Assembly (NCBI GenBank): GCA_946618395.1 | Contig: CAMOLD010000026.1 | Coordinates: 1 to 14,253 of the forward strand | Source: an uncultured Clostridia bacterium | GTDB lineage: Bacteria > Bacillota > Clostridia > Oscillospirales > CAG-272 | DNA length: 14,253 bases | Reading direction: 5' to 3' | In this document: positions 1-5,586 of the stretch, in pieces | How positions within the stretch are numbered: the stretch's first letter is position 1 | Layout of the letters: each line of letters opens with the position of its first letter | The notes under the pieces: generated by a model | What the model saw: only the letters and a program-made list of their open reading frames with translations | What the model was told of the DNA's origin: nothing | The model's database searches: none | Position numbers and translations under genes: made by a program

Positions 1-1
1 C

Positions 2-487
2 ACCGATTCGCAGGTGTTCGGCAAGGTGTCCAACATCCTGCCGCCCGAAATTCCGCTGACCTCGTTTTCTATTCTTTTTGCGCGCTACAAAGGCAATTTG
101 AAAACGCTGGTGCGCGGCGCGGCAATGCTCGACCGGCTCAAAGACGGCGACCAGGTATTGATTTCCGAGGGGTGCACCCATCACCGCCAATGCGAGGACA
201 TTGGAACGGTCAAACTGCCAAAGTGGCTTTCAAACTACACCAAAAAGAATTTGCAGTTCGCGTTTACGTCGGGTGGCACCTTTCCGGAGGATTTGAGCCC
301 CTATGCGCTGGTCATTCATTGCGGCGGTTGTATGCTGAACGAAAAAGAGATGGCAAGCCGCCTGGCGCGCGCCGAGGCGCAGAACATCCCCATGACCAAC
401 TATGGCGTTGCCATCGCGCAAATGCACGGTATCCTGAAACGGACGCTTTCTCCGTTTTCGGGAATTGCGGAATTGTTGGAACAATAA
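2..487 (+). CDS. hydF: [FeFe]-hydrogenase maturation GTPase HydF, C-terminal part (5' end outside window)
   Basis: The open frame enters from the left edge (first full codon at base 2) and reads TDSQVFGKV at once, so the start and the N-terminal GTPase domain lie outside the window. What remains is the dimerisation region and the iron-sulfur cluster domain. The cluster ligands are visible: a C-T-H motif at about bases 173-181, then about 45 residues later HCGGC at about 317-331. This matches the HydF family pattern CxH...HCxxC. HydF is known to be the scaffold on which HydE and HydG build the 2Fe subcluster of the H-cluster before it is passed to the [FeFe]-hydrogenase. Its presence implies a hydrogen-metabolising anaerobe; hydE, hydG and the hydrogenase are not in view. 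The C-terminus (GIAELLEQ, TAA) looks natural and a strong terminator follows within a few bases, so hydF ends its transcription unit. Confidence 0.93.
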   Translation, partial: TDSQVFGKVSNILPPEIPLTSFSILFARYKGNLKTLVRGAAMLDRLKDGDQVLISEGCTHHRQCEDIGTVKLPKWLSNYTKKNLQFAFTSGGTFPEDLSPYALVIHCGGCMLNEKEMASRLARAEAQNIPMTNYGVAIAQMHGILKRTLSPFSGIAELLEQ

Positions 488-490
488 AAC

Positions 491-523
491 AAATATCCCC
501 CCGTTTTTCGGGGGGATATTTTT
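491..523 (+). terminator. Intrinsic terminator of hydF
   Basis: A 13-bp perfect stem (AAATATCCCCCCG and its complement) closes a five-T loop and is followed by a T run. It begins three bases after the hydF stop codon. Confidence 0.9.
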
Positions 524-573
524 GAATATTGGGACGAAATGCTCATCTTTAACAATTTGAACAATATGCCGGG

Positions 574-676
574 TATTTCGCCTATGGCGAATATCTTTCC
601 GCCGCGCAGGTATCTCGCAAGCGGATACCGTGTCTGCGGCGGAAGATGCGAACCCATGTTTTTGCTTAGCAAAAAC
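574..676. repeat. Cluster of three small palindromes
   Basis: Three hairpin-forming units lie in a row in gene-free DNA between hydF and tRNA-Glu. The first is TTCGCC-TAT-GGCGAA (577-591). The second is a nested pair with outer arms TTCCGCCGC (597-605) and GCGGCGGAA (636-644) and inner arms GGTATC (609-614) and GATACC (624-629). The third is GTTTTTGC-TTA-GCAAAAAC (658-676), an 8-bp perfect stem. No promoter or coding potential was recognised here. From memory, short mosaic palindromic units of this kind occur between genes in some gut Clostridia; whether these belong to such a family cannot be decided from one window. A structured small RNA is the alternative. Confidence 0.6.
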
Positions 677-690
677 TGTTTTCATAGTGG

Positions 691-752
691 GTAGGGGTCA
701 CCAAAAAAAGAGCCACCGCAAACGCGGTGGCTCTTTTTTTGGTGACCCCTAC
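691..752. repeat. 29-bp perfect inverted repeat embracing the tRNA-Glu 3' end
   Basis: The left arm (691-719) and right arm (724-752) are exact reverse complements over 29 bp, around a four-base AAAC loop. The right arm contains the last 13 nt of the tRNA-Glu gene (part of the T stem, the 3' acceptor strand and the encoded CCA, 740-752) plus the terminator half-stem. The left arm therefore carries an inverted second copy of the tRNA 3' end beyond the terminator. Confidence 0.92.
703..733 (-). terminator. Intrinsic terminator of tRNA-Glu
   Basis: Read on the minus strand, a 10-bp GC-rich stem (GAGCCACCGC and its complement) with a GTTT loop is followed by seven Ts. The A run immediately after the tRNA CCA can extend the stem through the T run. 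It lies directly behind the tRNA. Confidence 0.88.
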
Positions 753-814
753 GGGAATCGAACCCATATCTTCGCCGTGAGAGGGCGACGTCTTAACCGT
801 TTGACTAAGGGGCC
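740..814 (-). tRNA. tRNA-Glu (anticodon CTC)
   Basis: On the minus strand the 75-nt sequence starts GGCCCCT and ends AGGGGTC-A-CCA, giving a 7-bp acceptor stem with one G-T pair and an encoded CCA. The D arm is GTC...GAC. The anticodon arm is TCGCC-CTCTCAC-GGCGA, whose loop places CTC at positions 34-36. The T arm is ATGGG-TTCGATT-CCCGT. The gene reads GAG glutamate codons. A sigma-A-type promoter lies just upstream and a strong terminator starts at the 3' end, so it appears to be a single-gene unit. Confidence 0.96.
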
Positions 815-834
815 GTTTTTTGGACGGCTGTTAC

Positions 835-863
835 AGTATAGCACATCTTTTTTGAAAATGCAA
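835..863 (-). promoter_or_regulatory. Promoter of tRNA-Glu
   Basis: On the minus strand, TTGCAT (858-863) and TATACT (835-840) are separated by exactly 17 bp. The -10 element lies about 20 bp before the first base of the mature tRNA, leaving a very short leader. Confidence 0.8.
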
Positions 864-936
864 GGGGTTTCTCAAAAAAAATTGAGGATTCTGCAAAAAA
901 CAATTCCGGCGGAATTCTGCAAAACCGATTTCCCAT

Positions 937-978
937 AAAAAAACGACCGACCACGGCAAAAGCCGCGGTCGGTCGTTT
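937..978 (-). terminator. Terminator behind the AraC-family remnant
   Basis: The arms at 941-957 and 962-978 pair over 17 positions with one G-T wobble on the minus strand, around a four-base loop. On the minus strand they are followed by an unbroken run of seven Ts (937-943). It sits 15 bases past the stop of the AraC remnant, where that gene's own terminator would be expected. Confidence 0.82.
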
Positions 979-992
979 CTCCACGGAAAAGG

Positions 993-1103
993 TTAGTTTT
1001 CGTTGGCATTTTCGTTAAAGCTTTTCTTTGCAACCACTTTTCGCGCCACCTCGCTGGGCAATGTTCCCATATTGTTTTTGTAAACTTTTGCAAAATAATA
1101 ACT
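993..1103 (-). pseudogene. 3' remnant of an AraC/XylS-family transcription regulator
   Basis: On the minus strand an open frame of about 36 codons ends at a TAA (993-995). Its start, SYYFAKVYKNNMGTLPSEVA, matches the end of the second helix-turn-helix of AraC-family activators, where the family shows patterns like SYFAKVFKK.TG.TPSEYR. The tail KSFNENANEN is a plausible natural C-terminus, and a terminator follows in the right place. There is no start codon or ribosome-binding site, and the similarity stops at about base 1103. The plus-strand GH31 remnant begins at the same point. I infer that the rest of the regulator (the sensor domain and most of the DNA-binding domain) was deleted. The family call rests on a short motif. 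Confidence 0.72.
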
Positions 1104-1321
1104 ACCCGGGTCAAGGATATGCCGAGGTAAAGGATGCCTTTATGCTGGGCGAGGATATTTTGGTTGCCCCTGTGATCACCAAAGGGCAAACCGAGCGGAC
1201 GATCGCTCTTCCAAACGGCAAATGGCTGGGCTATGACGGAAAAACATACGAGGGAGGTAAGACAATCACCCTCCGCGTTTCGCTTTCCGACATCCCGTAT
1301 TTTGAGAGGATGGATCAGTAA
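1103..1321 (+). pseudogene. 3' remnant of a GH31 family alpha-glycosidase
   Basis: The frame reads YPGQGYAEVKDAFMLGEDILVAPV from base 1103, the conserved strand region after the catalytic barrel in glycoside hydrolase family 31 (alpha-glucosidase/alpha-xylosidase), where [DQ]FMLG..[IL]LVAPV is characteristic. It continues through the C-terminal beta-sandwich (KGQTERTIALPNGKW, DGKTYEGGKTITL, IPYFER) to a natural TAA stop. Only about 72 of the family's usual 650-800 residues remain. The catalytic barrel and both catalytic aspartates are missing. Codons upstream of base 1103 in this frame do not resemble the family and overlap the AraC remnant. A terminator follows the stop. It cannot encode an active enzyme. 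Known family function: hydrolysis of alpha-linked glucosides or xylosides. Confidence 0.85.
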
Positions 1322-1326
1322 TACAA

Positions 1327-1369
1327 AACGCGGGGCATGACAAACGTCATGCCCTGCGTTGTTCTTTTT
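1327..1369 (+). terminator. Terminator behind the GH31 remnant
   Basis: A 15-position stem (1327-1341 with 1346-1360, one G-T pair) with an AAAC loop is followed by GTTCTTTTT. It begins six bases after the GH31 stop, so the 3' end of that gene is preserved with its terminator. Confidence 0.85.
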
Positions 1370-1488
1370 GGCAAAAGGGAACCGACCACATCCTCGCACG
1401 ATCGTGTGACGGTATGGTGGCGTTTGCGTTGCTCGGGTGACTTGCTTTGCAAGTCGGTGCGGTTCTGCGAAACCGGTTACCCATAACG
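1370..1488. other. Gene-free spacer with small palindromes
   Basis: No coding frame, promoter or RNA gene was recognised here. Two perfect small palindromes are visible: CACGATCGTG (1397-1406) and GACTTGC-TTT-GCAAGTC (1439-1455). They resemble the palindromes at 574-676 in size and style but not in sequence. Confidence 0.45.
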
Positions 1489-1526
1489 AAAATCCCGGCT
1501 ACGACAAAGGTCGTAACCGGGATTTT
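1489..1526 (-). terminator. Intrinsic terminator of tRNA-Leu
   Basis: Arms at 1489-1505 and 1510-1526 pair over 17 positions, with one G-T wobble on the minus strand, around a four-base loop. On the minus strand the stem ends in TTTT. The first base of the stem is also the A of the tRNA's encoded CCA, so tRNA and terminator are fused without spacer. Confidence 0.85.
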
Positions 1527-1612
1527 GGTGCGGGTAAGAGGACTTGAACCTCCACGAAGTTGCCCCCACTAGAACCTGAATCTAGCGCGTCTGCCAATTC
1601 CGCCATACCCGC
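1526..1612 (-). tRNA. tRNA-Leu (anticodon CAG)
   Basis: On the minus strand this 87-nt class II tRNA begins GCGGGTA and ends TACCCGC-A-CCA, a 7-bp perfect acceptor stem with encoded CCA. The anticodon arm is CTAGA-TTCAGGT-TCTAG, placing CAG at positions 34-36. A long variable arm (TGGGGGCAACTTCGTG) fits leucine tRNA, and the T arm contains GGTTCAAGTCC. It reads CUG codons. A perfect-consensus promoter lies about 120 bp upstream, so the transcript carries an unusually long leader made of the tandem repeat described next. Confidence 0.97.
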
Positions 1613-1704
1613 GAAAGGATTGAGCCGGTATGGCGGAATTGTCTCCGCACATACCCGCGAAAGGATTGAGCTGGTATGGCGGAATTGTCTCCGCACATAC
1701 CCGC
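1604..1704 (-). repeat. 46-bp tandem repeat built from the tRNA-Leu 5' end, in the tRNA leader
   Basis: Two copies of a 46-bp unit (1604-1649 and 1650-1695) differ at a single base (C or T at unit position 23). A third partial copy of nine bases follows (1696-1704). The first unit overlaps the first nine bases of tRNA-Leu. On the minus strand each unit begins GCGGGTATG, identical to tRNA nucleotides 1-9 and in exact 46-bp phase with the real tRNA start (1704, 1658, 1612). It then carries CAATTCCGCCATACC, the reverse complement of tRNA nucleotides 4-18. Each leader unit can thus fold into a hairpin (GGTATG with CATACC, GCGGA with TCCGC). The copy next to the tRNA (1627-1641) can pair over 15 bp with the tRNA's own 5' part (1595-1609). 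Confidence 0.9.
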
Positions 1705-1732
1705 AACCTGATTTTTCAATCAAGCAATGGAT

Positions 1733-1761
1733 ATTATAACATACCGCTTTTTGTTTGTCAA
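1733..1761 (-). promoter_or_regulatory. Perfect-consensus sigma-A promoter of tRNA-Leu
   Basis: On the minus strand TTGACA (1756-1761) and TATAAT (1733-1738) are separated by exactly 17 bp. Transcription is expected to start near 1726, which places the 46-bp repeats inside the tRNA leader of about 114 nt. Confidence 0.92.
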
Positions 1762-1789
1762 TACCTTTTTGGAAAATTTAGCGGCGCTT

Positions 1790-1843
1790 TGAAAAAGAAA
1801 GAACCGGCGGCAATGCAATTTTGCGTTACCGCCGGTTCTTTCT
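1790..1843 (-). terminator. Terminator behind the LRR protein gene
   Basis: A 14-bp perfect stem (GAAAGAACCGGCGG at 1797-1810 with 1830-1843) is followed on the minus strand by TTTTTC. It begins three bases after the stop codon of the LRR gene and ends the hprK-LRR transcript. Confidence 0.87.
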
Positions 1844-1845
1844 TG

Positions 1846-3477
1846 TCAAGCGTTCTCTTGCGGGGGCGTTTCCGGGTGTTCTGCCGGCACCGACGGTTCT
1901 TCGGCGGCTGCGGAGGTCCCTTTTTCGGCAAGCGCCTTTTCTTCCAGCGCAAGCGCAACGCGGCGCAAATTTTCGCGGATCTGCTCGGCGGATTTCATCT
2001 TGTTTCGCTTGGTCAGAACGCGCACCGATTCGCCAATCTCCTTCCGCAGTTCTTCCCGCCGGTCGGGATCGGTCGCGGGCGAAGAGAACTCTGCCAAAAG
2101 CTGGGAAAGTTCCAGCTCTGCGCGGTAGATAATCTGTGCGCCTTCGGGAATCTTCCAGCGCTTTTTCTTCCGCCGCAAAAGGAGCGTTCCCTCGGAAACC
2201 ACCAGGGTTGCCAGCGCAGCGCACCCGGAGAAAACGCCAACGCCGATGCGGGCGTGCGCATAGGGAAGAATCACGGTTTCCAAAGCTTTGCAGTCGGCAA
2301 ACGCGCCGCTTTCAATCTGCTCCAGACGATAGGGGAAGCTGATGCTGTTCAGCACCGTGCAACCCTCGAAAGCGCGGGATTGGATCTTTTTCAACTCCCG
2401 CGGCAAATAGATGGATTTCAGCGATGCGCAACCAAGAAACGTCCGGTCGCCGATGAGCGTAAGGGAATCCGGAATGCGGATTTTTTGAAGCGACGAGCAA
2501 TGCAGGAAGGTTTCGTCCTCCAAAATGGTAATTTGGGCAGCCATTTCCACCGTTTGCAAAGCGCTGTCGTAGGCAAACGCCTGGCGTCCAATGCTCTTCA
2601 CGCTTGCGGGAATGGCAATTTCCCGAATGGAAGTGCAGGCGGAAAACGCCCCCTGGCCAATGCTTTCCAGCGCGTCCGGCAGTTCGACCCGGGCAAGCGA
2701 TTTGCAGGCGCAAAAGGCATAGTTGCCCAAGGCCTTCACACCTTTCGGGACCACAACTTCTTCCAGCGATGAGCAACAGGAGAACACGTAGTTGCCTAAA
2801 AAGCCGGTGCTTTCAGGAATTTCAAAATCCTTTAAAGCCGTGCATTCACTGAACGCGCCGCGCCCGATATAGGTCACCGTTTTGGGAAGGTCCAAGCCCT
2901 CCAATGCCGAGCAACCCGAAAATGCAAAACTGCTGATGGAGCGAAGTTTGTCAAAAACCTTGACTTTTTTCAGGGAACTGCAACCAAAAAAGGTTTTGGT
3001 GTAAATATTGACAATCCCTTCGGGCAGGGTCAGTTCTTCCAGCGCCGCGCATCCGGAAAACGCCCCGGCGCCGATGGATTTGAGCTCCGCGGGCAGAGAA
3101 ACGGTTTTTAGGGATTTGCAATCACGGAAAGCGTTTTCCCCAATGGCGTAAACCGTTCGCGGCAAAAAGAGCGCGGTCAGCTCCTCGCAATCGGTAAAAG
3201 CCTCGTCTCCAATCTCGCGCAAAACTGCCGAAAAGTTGATGCGGCGCAGTTTGCGGCAACCGCTGAATGCGCCGGGGTGAATGGAGGTGACGTGTGATCC
3301 GAGCGTAATTTCCACAAGCCGTTTGCAGTCGCGGAAAGCGTCCGCCGCAATAATGCTGACAGAATCGGGAACGGTAAAGGACGATTCAAGACCGTAATAA
3401 CGGATCAGCTCTCCGTTGCGGATTTCGCAAATACGGGAAATCGGTATTTTCTTTTGTTGTTTGGTCGGTTGTTTCAT
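1846..3477 (-). CDS. BspA-type leucine-rich repeat protein, apparently cytoplasmic
   Basis: This 543-residue protein is built mainly of about 17 repeats of 22-24 residues, from about residue 35 to 435. Each repeat contains a variant of (I)G..AF.GC..L..(I/V).LP, the BspA/LRR_5 type also found in Treponema and Clostridia surface proteins. The N-terminus (MKQPTKQQKKIPISRICEIRNGEL) is hydrophilic with no signal peptide, and no anchor, LPxTG or repeat-linked wall domain is visible. The C-terminal 100 residues are charged and helical, with a Pro/Glu/Ala-rich tail. The ATG is supported by AAAGGGG ten bases upstream. It lies 24 bp behind hprK and shares its strand, so co-transcription is likely. LRR proteins of this kind bind other proteins; the partner is unknown. 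Regular repeats with nearly every Cys conserved argue for a folded, maintained protein. Confidence 0.88.
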   Translation of the reverse strand: MKQPTKQQKKIPISRICEIRNGELIRYYGLESSFTVPDSVSIIAADAFRDCKRLVEITLGSHVTSIHPGAFSGCRKLRRINFSAVLREIGDEAFTDCEELTALFLPRTVYAIGENAFRDCKSLKTVSLPAELKSIGAGAFSGCAALEELTLPEGIVNIYTKTFFGCSSLKKVKVFDKLRSISSFAFSGCSALEGLDLPKTVTYIGRGAFSECTALKDFEIPESTGFLGNYVFSCCSSLEEVVVPKGVKALGNYAFCACKSLARVELPDALESIGQGAFSACTSIREIAIPASVKSIGRQAFAYDSALQTVEMAAQITILEDETFLHCSSLQKIRIPDSLTLIGDRTFLGCASLKSIYLPRELKKIQSRAFEGCTVLNSISFPYRLEQIESGAFADCKALETVILPYAHARIGVGVFSGCAALATLVVSEGTLLLRRKKKRWKIPEGAQIIYRAELELSQLLAEFSSPATDPDRREELRKEIGESVRVLTKRNKMKSAEQIRENLRRVALALEEKALAEKGTSAAAEEPSVPAEHPETPPQENA

Positions 3478-3501
3478 GTTCCGTTTCCCCTTTGCGTAGT
3501 T

Positions 3502-4446
3502 TTAAGATTCGGAGGGATCCAATCCCATTTGCAGCAGCAATTTTTTGTTAAATTCCGCGGCGGTATTGTAGCCCATGCGTTTTTGGCGGTTGTTCATTGC
3601 CGCAATTTCCAAAATGATGGCAAGGTTTCTGCCCGGGCGCACCGGAACGGTGACCGAAGGAATCTCCAAGCCAAGAATGTTGACGTGTTCTTCCTCCATT
3701 CCCAGGCGGTCATACATCTTTCCTTCCACCCAGCTTTCCAACTGAATCACAAGGTCAATGCGTTCGGTTTCTTTAATGGCGCCCATACCAAACAGCCGGC
3801 GCACATCAACAATTCCAATGCCGCGCAGCTCCACATAGTGGCGGATCATTTCGGGCGCGGAGCCCACCAGCGTTTTTTCGGAAACACGCTTGATCTCAAC
3901 GGCATCGTCGGCAATCAGCCGGTGGCCGCGCTTCACAAGTTCAATGGCGGTTTCACTCTTTCCAACGCCACTGTCGCCCAAAAGCAAAAGACCTTCGCCG
4001 TAAACTTCAACAAGGCCGCCGTGGCGCGTAATGCGCGGTGCAAGGTGATAGTTCAGCGAGGCAATCAGGCTGGACATAATCTGGCTGGTTTTCACAGGGG
4101 TGCGCAACACCGGCACCTGCCGCAGTTTTGCGCGCTCCAAAAGCACCTCGTCCACCGGCAAATCGCGCGTGTAAAGAATGGCAACCGGCAAAGCGTCCAC
4201 AAATTTTTCCAGCATCTTCTTTTTCTTCTCGGCGGTAAGCGACTGCAAATAGCGGGTTTCAGCTTCGCCGACAAGTTCAATGCGCTCTTTGTCAAAAATA
4301 TCGTAAAAGCCGGCAAGGGCAAGACCGGGGCGGTTGACCTCCGGCGTTTCAATCATAATCTCGTCAAACTTTTCGGGGCGGACAAGCACCTCAAAATGGA
4401 ATTCCTCAACGATTTTGGAAAGCGCAATTTTGTATTTTTCTTTCAT
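3502..4446 (-). CDS. hprK: HPr kinase/phosphorylase
   Basis: The 314-residue length is normal for the family. The N-terminal domain (about 1-130) is followed by the kinase domain with the Walker A motif GDSGVGKS (157-164), the preceding His in TRHGG (about 142), DD at 180-181, the family signature ELRGIGIVDVRRLFG (206-220), and the C-terminal RPGRNLA...NNRQKRMGYN segment (270-294). HprK is known to phosphorylate Ser46 of HPr using ATP or pyrophosphate and to reverse this. It thereby controls carbon catabolite repression through CcpA and sugar uptake in low-GC Gram-positive bacteria. HPr itself and the frequent neighbour lgt are not in the window; an LRR protein gene follows instead. The start ATG has an AAGAAAGGG ribosome site. 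A promoter lies about 33 bp upstream. Confidence 0.97.
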   Translation of the reverse strand: MKEKYKIALSKIVEEFHFEVLVRPEKFDEIMIETPEVNRPGLALAGFYDIFDKERIELVGEAETRYLQSLTAEKKKKMLEKFVDALPVAILYTRDLPVDEVLLERAKLRQVPVLRTPVKTSQIMSSLIASLNYHLAPRITRHGGLVEVYGEGLLLLGDSGVGKSETAIELVKRGHRLIADDAVEIKRVSEKTLVGSAPEMIRHYVELRGIGIVDVRRLFGMGAIKETERIDLVIQLESWVEGKMYDRLGMEEEHVNILGLEIPSVTVPVRPGRNLAIILEIAAMNNRQKRMGYNTAAEFNKKLLLQMGLDPSES

Positions 4447-4478
4447 AAAAACGCCCTTTCTTTCAACTTTATATTCTC

Positions 4479-4507
4479 ATTATACCATATTTTTCGGTCT
4501 TTGCAAA
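4479..4507 (-). promoter_or_regulatory. Promoter of the hprK-LRR operon
   Basis: On the minus strand TTTGCA (4502-4507) and TATAAT (4479-4484) are separated by 17 bp. The -10 element is perfect. It faces away from the lipoprotein gene, and the two share a 160-bp divergent intergenic region. Confidence 0.8.
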
Positions 4508-4606
4508 TAATTTCGGAAAAAAATCTCTTTTTTTTCATTATTCATAATTCGTCCATATCTTTGGTGTAAAATAAAGAGCGGAATCCCCAAAAAGGAGGCA
4601 ATCGGA

Positions 4607-5551
4607 ATGAAAAAACGTTTTTTTGCGGCAATGCTGGTTGCCGTGTGCCTTTTGGGCGCGCTTTGCGGTTGCTCCAAACGGGACCGGCGCGTGGTAGGCA
4701 GTTGCGCCGGGTATGACGTTTTTTATGAGGAACTGCGGTTCGTCACTCTTTCTGCCCGGACTGAATCCGAAGGGTTGGATGCCGGGGCGCTGAAAGAAGC
4801 CGTTGCCAATCAAATCGCCCTGGACTATGCGGTGCTGGTTGCCGCAAAGGCGTATTTCTCCGATCTTTCGTTAGAGGATGCCGAAATTCAAAAAGCGGTG
4901 GACGCGTCGGTGGATGCCGCCATCGAAGAATACGGAAGCAAAAGCAAATATAAAGCGTTTTTGAAAGAGAACAACCTGACTGAAAGCTATGCACGCCTGC
5001 TCCTTGCCCGCGCCGAGGTGGAGCTGAAATGGAAAGAAAAACTGGAAACCGACCTGTTTACCGGCACCTCTTTGGAGGACGAAACGGCGTTTGCGGCATG
5101 GCTCCAAGATGGGAATCTGGTGCGCGCAAGGCGCATCGTTGCTCCAAGCGAGGCGGTTGCGCAGGAGATTCGCGCCGCGCTCTTGGCGGGAGCATCGCCC
5201 GAGGGAGCGGTTCAAGGAAAAGAAGGCGCAAATCTTTCCGCCAAGTTCTATCTTGTCAAGGGGTATTCGGAAGATCAAGAACTGGAGGCGGACGCGTTTG
5301 CCCTGACCGCAGAAAGTCCGGTCGGCGAGATTCGCGCGGTCAACGGGGAATACCGGCTTTTGATACGGGAGGAGATTGGAGCGGAGGATGCGGAATCGTT
5401 TGCCGCCTATCAACTGCCAACCTATTTGCAGAATCTGCGAAAGGTAAAATACGAAGCGGAACGGGAAAAGATCCTTTCCGATATCGTCAAGAACAATCCG
5501 TTTCTGCTCAACGAGTTTGGAAACTCCCTTGATTTGACAACAATCAAATAA
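4607..5551 (+). CDS. SurA/PrsA-like lipoprotein (putative extracytoplasmic folding factor)
   Basis: The 314-residue protein starts MKKRFFAAMLVAVCLLGALCGC: a charged N-terminus, hydrophobic core and a lipobox (L-C-G-C, Cys22 modified). It should be lipid-anchored on the outer face of the membrane. The region around 25-150 (AGYDVFYEELRFV, then the KAYFSDLSLEDAEIQKAVD helix and YARLLLARAEVELKWKEKL) resembles the SurA N-terminal chaperone fold of PrsA/SurA proteins. The following segment (VRARRIV...EAVAQEIRAALLAGASPEGA, about 171-205) resembles the start of a parvulin domain. The usual parvulin core is only weakly recognisable, so isomerase activity is doubtful. A strong AAAGGAGG sits eight bases before the ATG. 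A -10-like TAAAAT (4567-4572) lies upstream with only a weak -35. Role inferred: folding or quality control of exported proteins. Confidence 0.75.
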   Translation: MKKRFFAAMLVAVCLLGALCGCSKRDRRVVGSCAGYDVFYEELRFVTLSARTESEGLDAGALKEAVANQIALDYAVLVAAKAYFSDLSLEDAEIQKAVDASVDAAIEEYGSKSKYKAFLKENNLTESYARLLLARAEVELKWKEKLETDLFTGTSLEDETAFAAWLQDGNLVRARRIVAPSEAVAQEIRAALLAGASPEGAVQGKEGANLSAKFYLVKGYSEDQELEADAFALTAESPVGEIRAVNGEYRLLIREEIGAEDAESFAAYQLPTYLQNLRKVKYEAEREKILSDIVKNNPFLLNEFGNSLDLTTIK

Positions 5552-5552
5552 T

Positions 5553-5586
5553 AAAAAAGCGGTTGCAGGGCGCAACCGCTTTTTTA
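5553..5586. terminator. Bidirectional terminator between the lipoprotein and phosphopantetheinyl transferase genes
   Basis: AAAAAAGCGGTTGC (5553-5566) pairs with its complement (5572-5585) around a five-base loop, leaving six Ts on either strand. The plus-strand gene stops two bases before it. The stop codon of the minus-strand gene (5584-5586) lies within its tail. Confidence 0.92.

Noticed and set aside
230..685. Minus-strand open frame of 151 codons starting MKTVFAKQKHG
   Set aside because: It crosses the palindrome cluster, the hydF terminator and the conserved end of hydF. No protein family is recognisable and no ribosome-binding site is present.
691..752. Attachment site of an integrated element at tRNA-Glu
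   Set aside because: Integration leaves a direct repeat of the tRNA 3' end; here the copy is inverted and fused to the terminator. There is no integrase gene or element in the window.
1028..1102. N-terminal extension of the GH31 fragment beginning at an ATG at 1028
   Set aside because: This stretch codes for the AraC remnant on the other strand and does not resemble GH31. No ribosome-binding site precedes the ATG, so it is not a real start.
1604..1704. CRISPR array
   Set aside because: The 46-bp units are directly adjacent without spacers, only two full copies exist, and the content derives from the tRNA. No cas genes are present.
1630..2772. Long plus-strand open frame (380 codons) opposite the LRR gene
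   Set aside because: It is antisense to a protein with regular LRR repeats, has no ribosome-binding site, reads through a tRNA leader repeat and a terminator, and is rich in Phe/Arg/Gly as expected of a shadow frame.
3454..4569. 371-codon plus-strand open frame opposite hprK
   Set aside because: It is a shadow of hprK that also runs across the hprK promoter and the divergent intergenic region.
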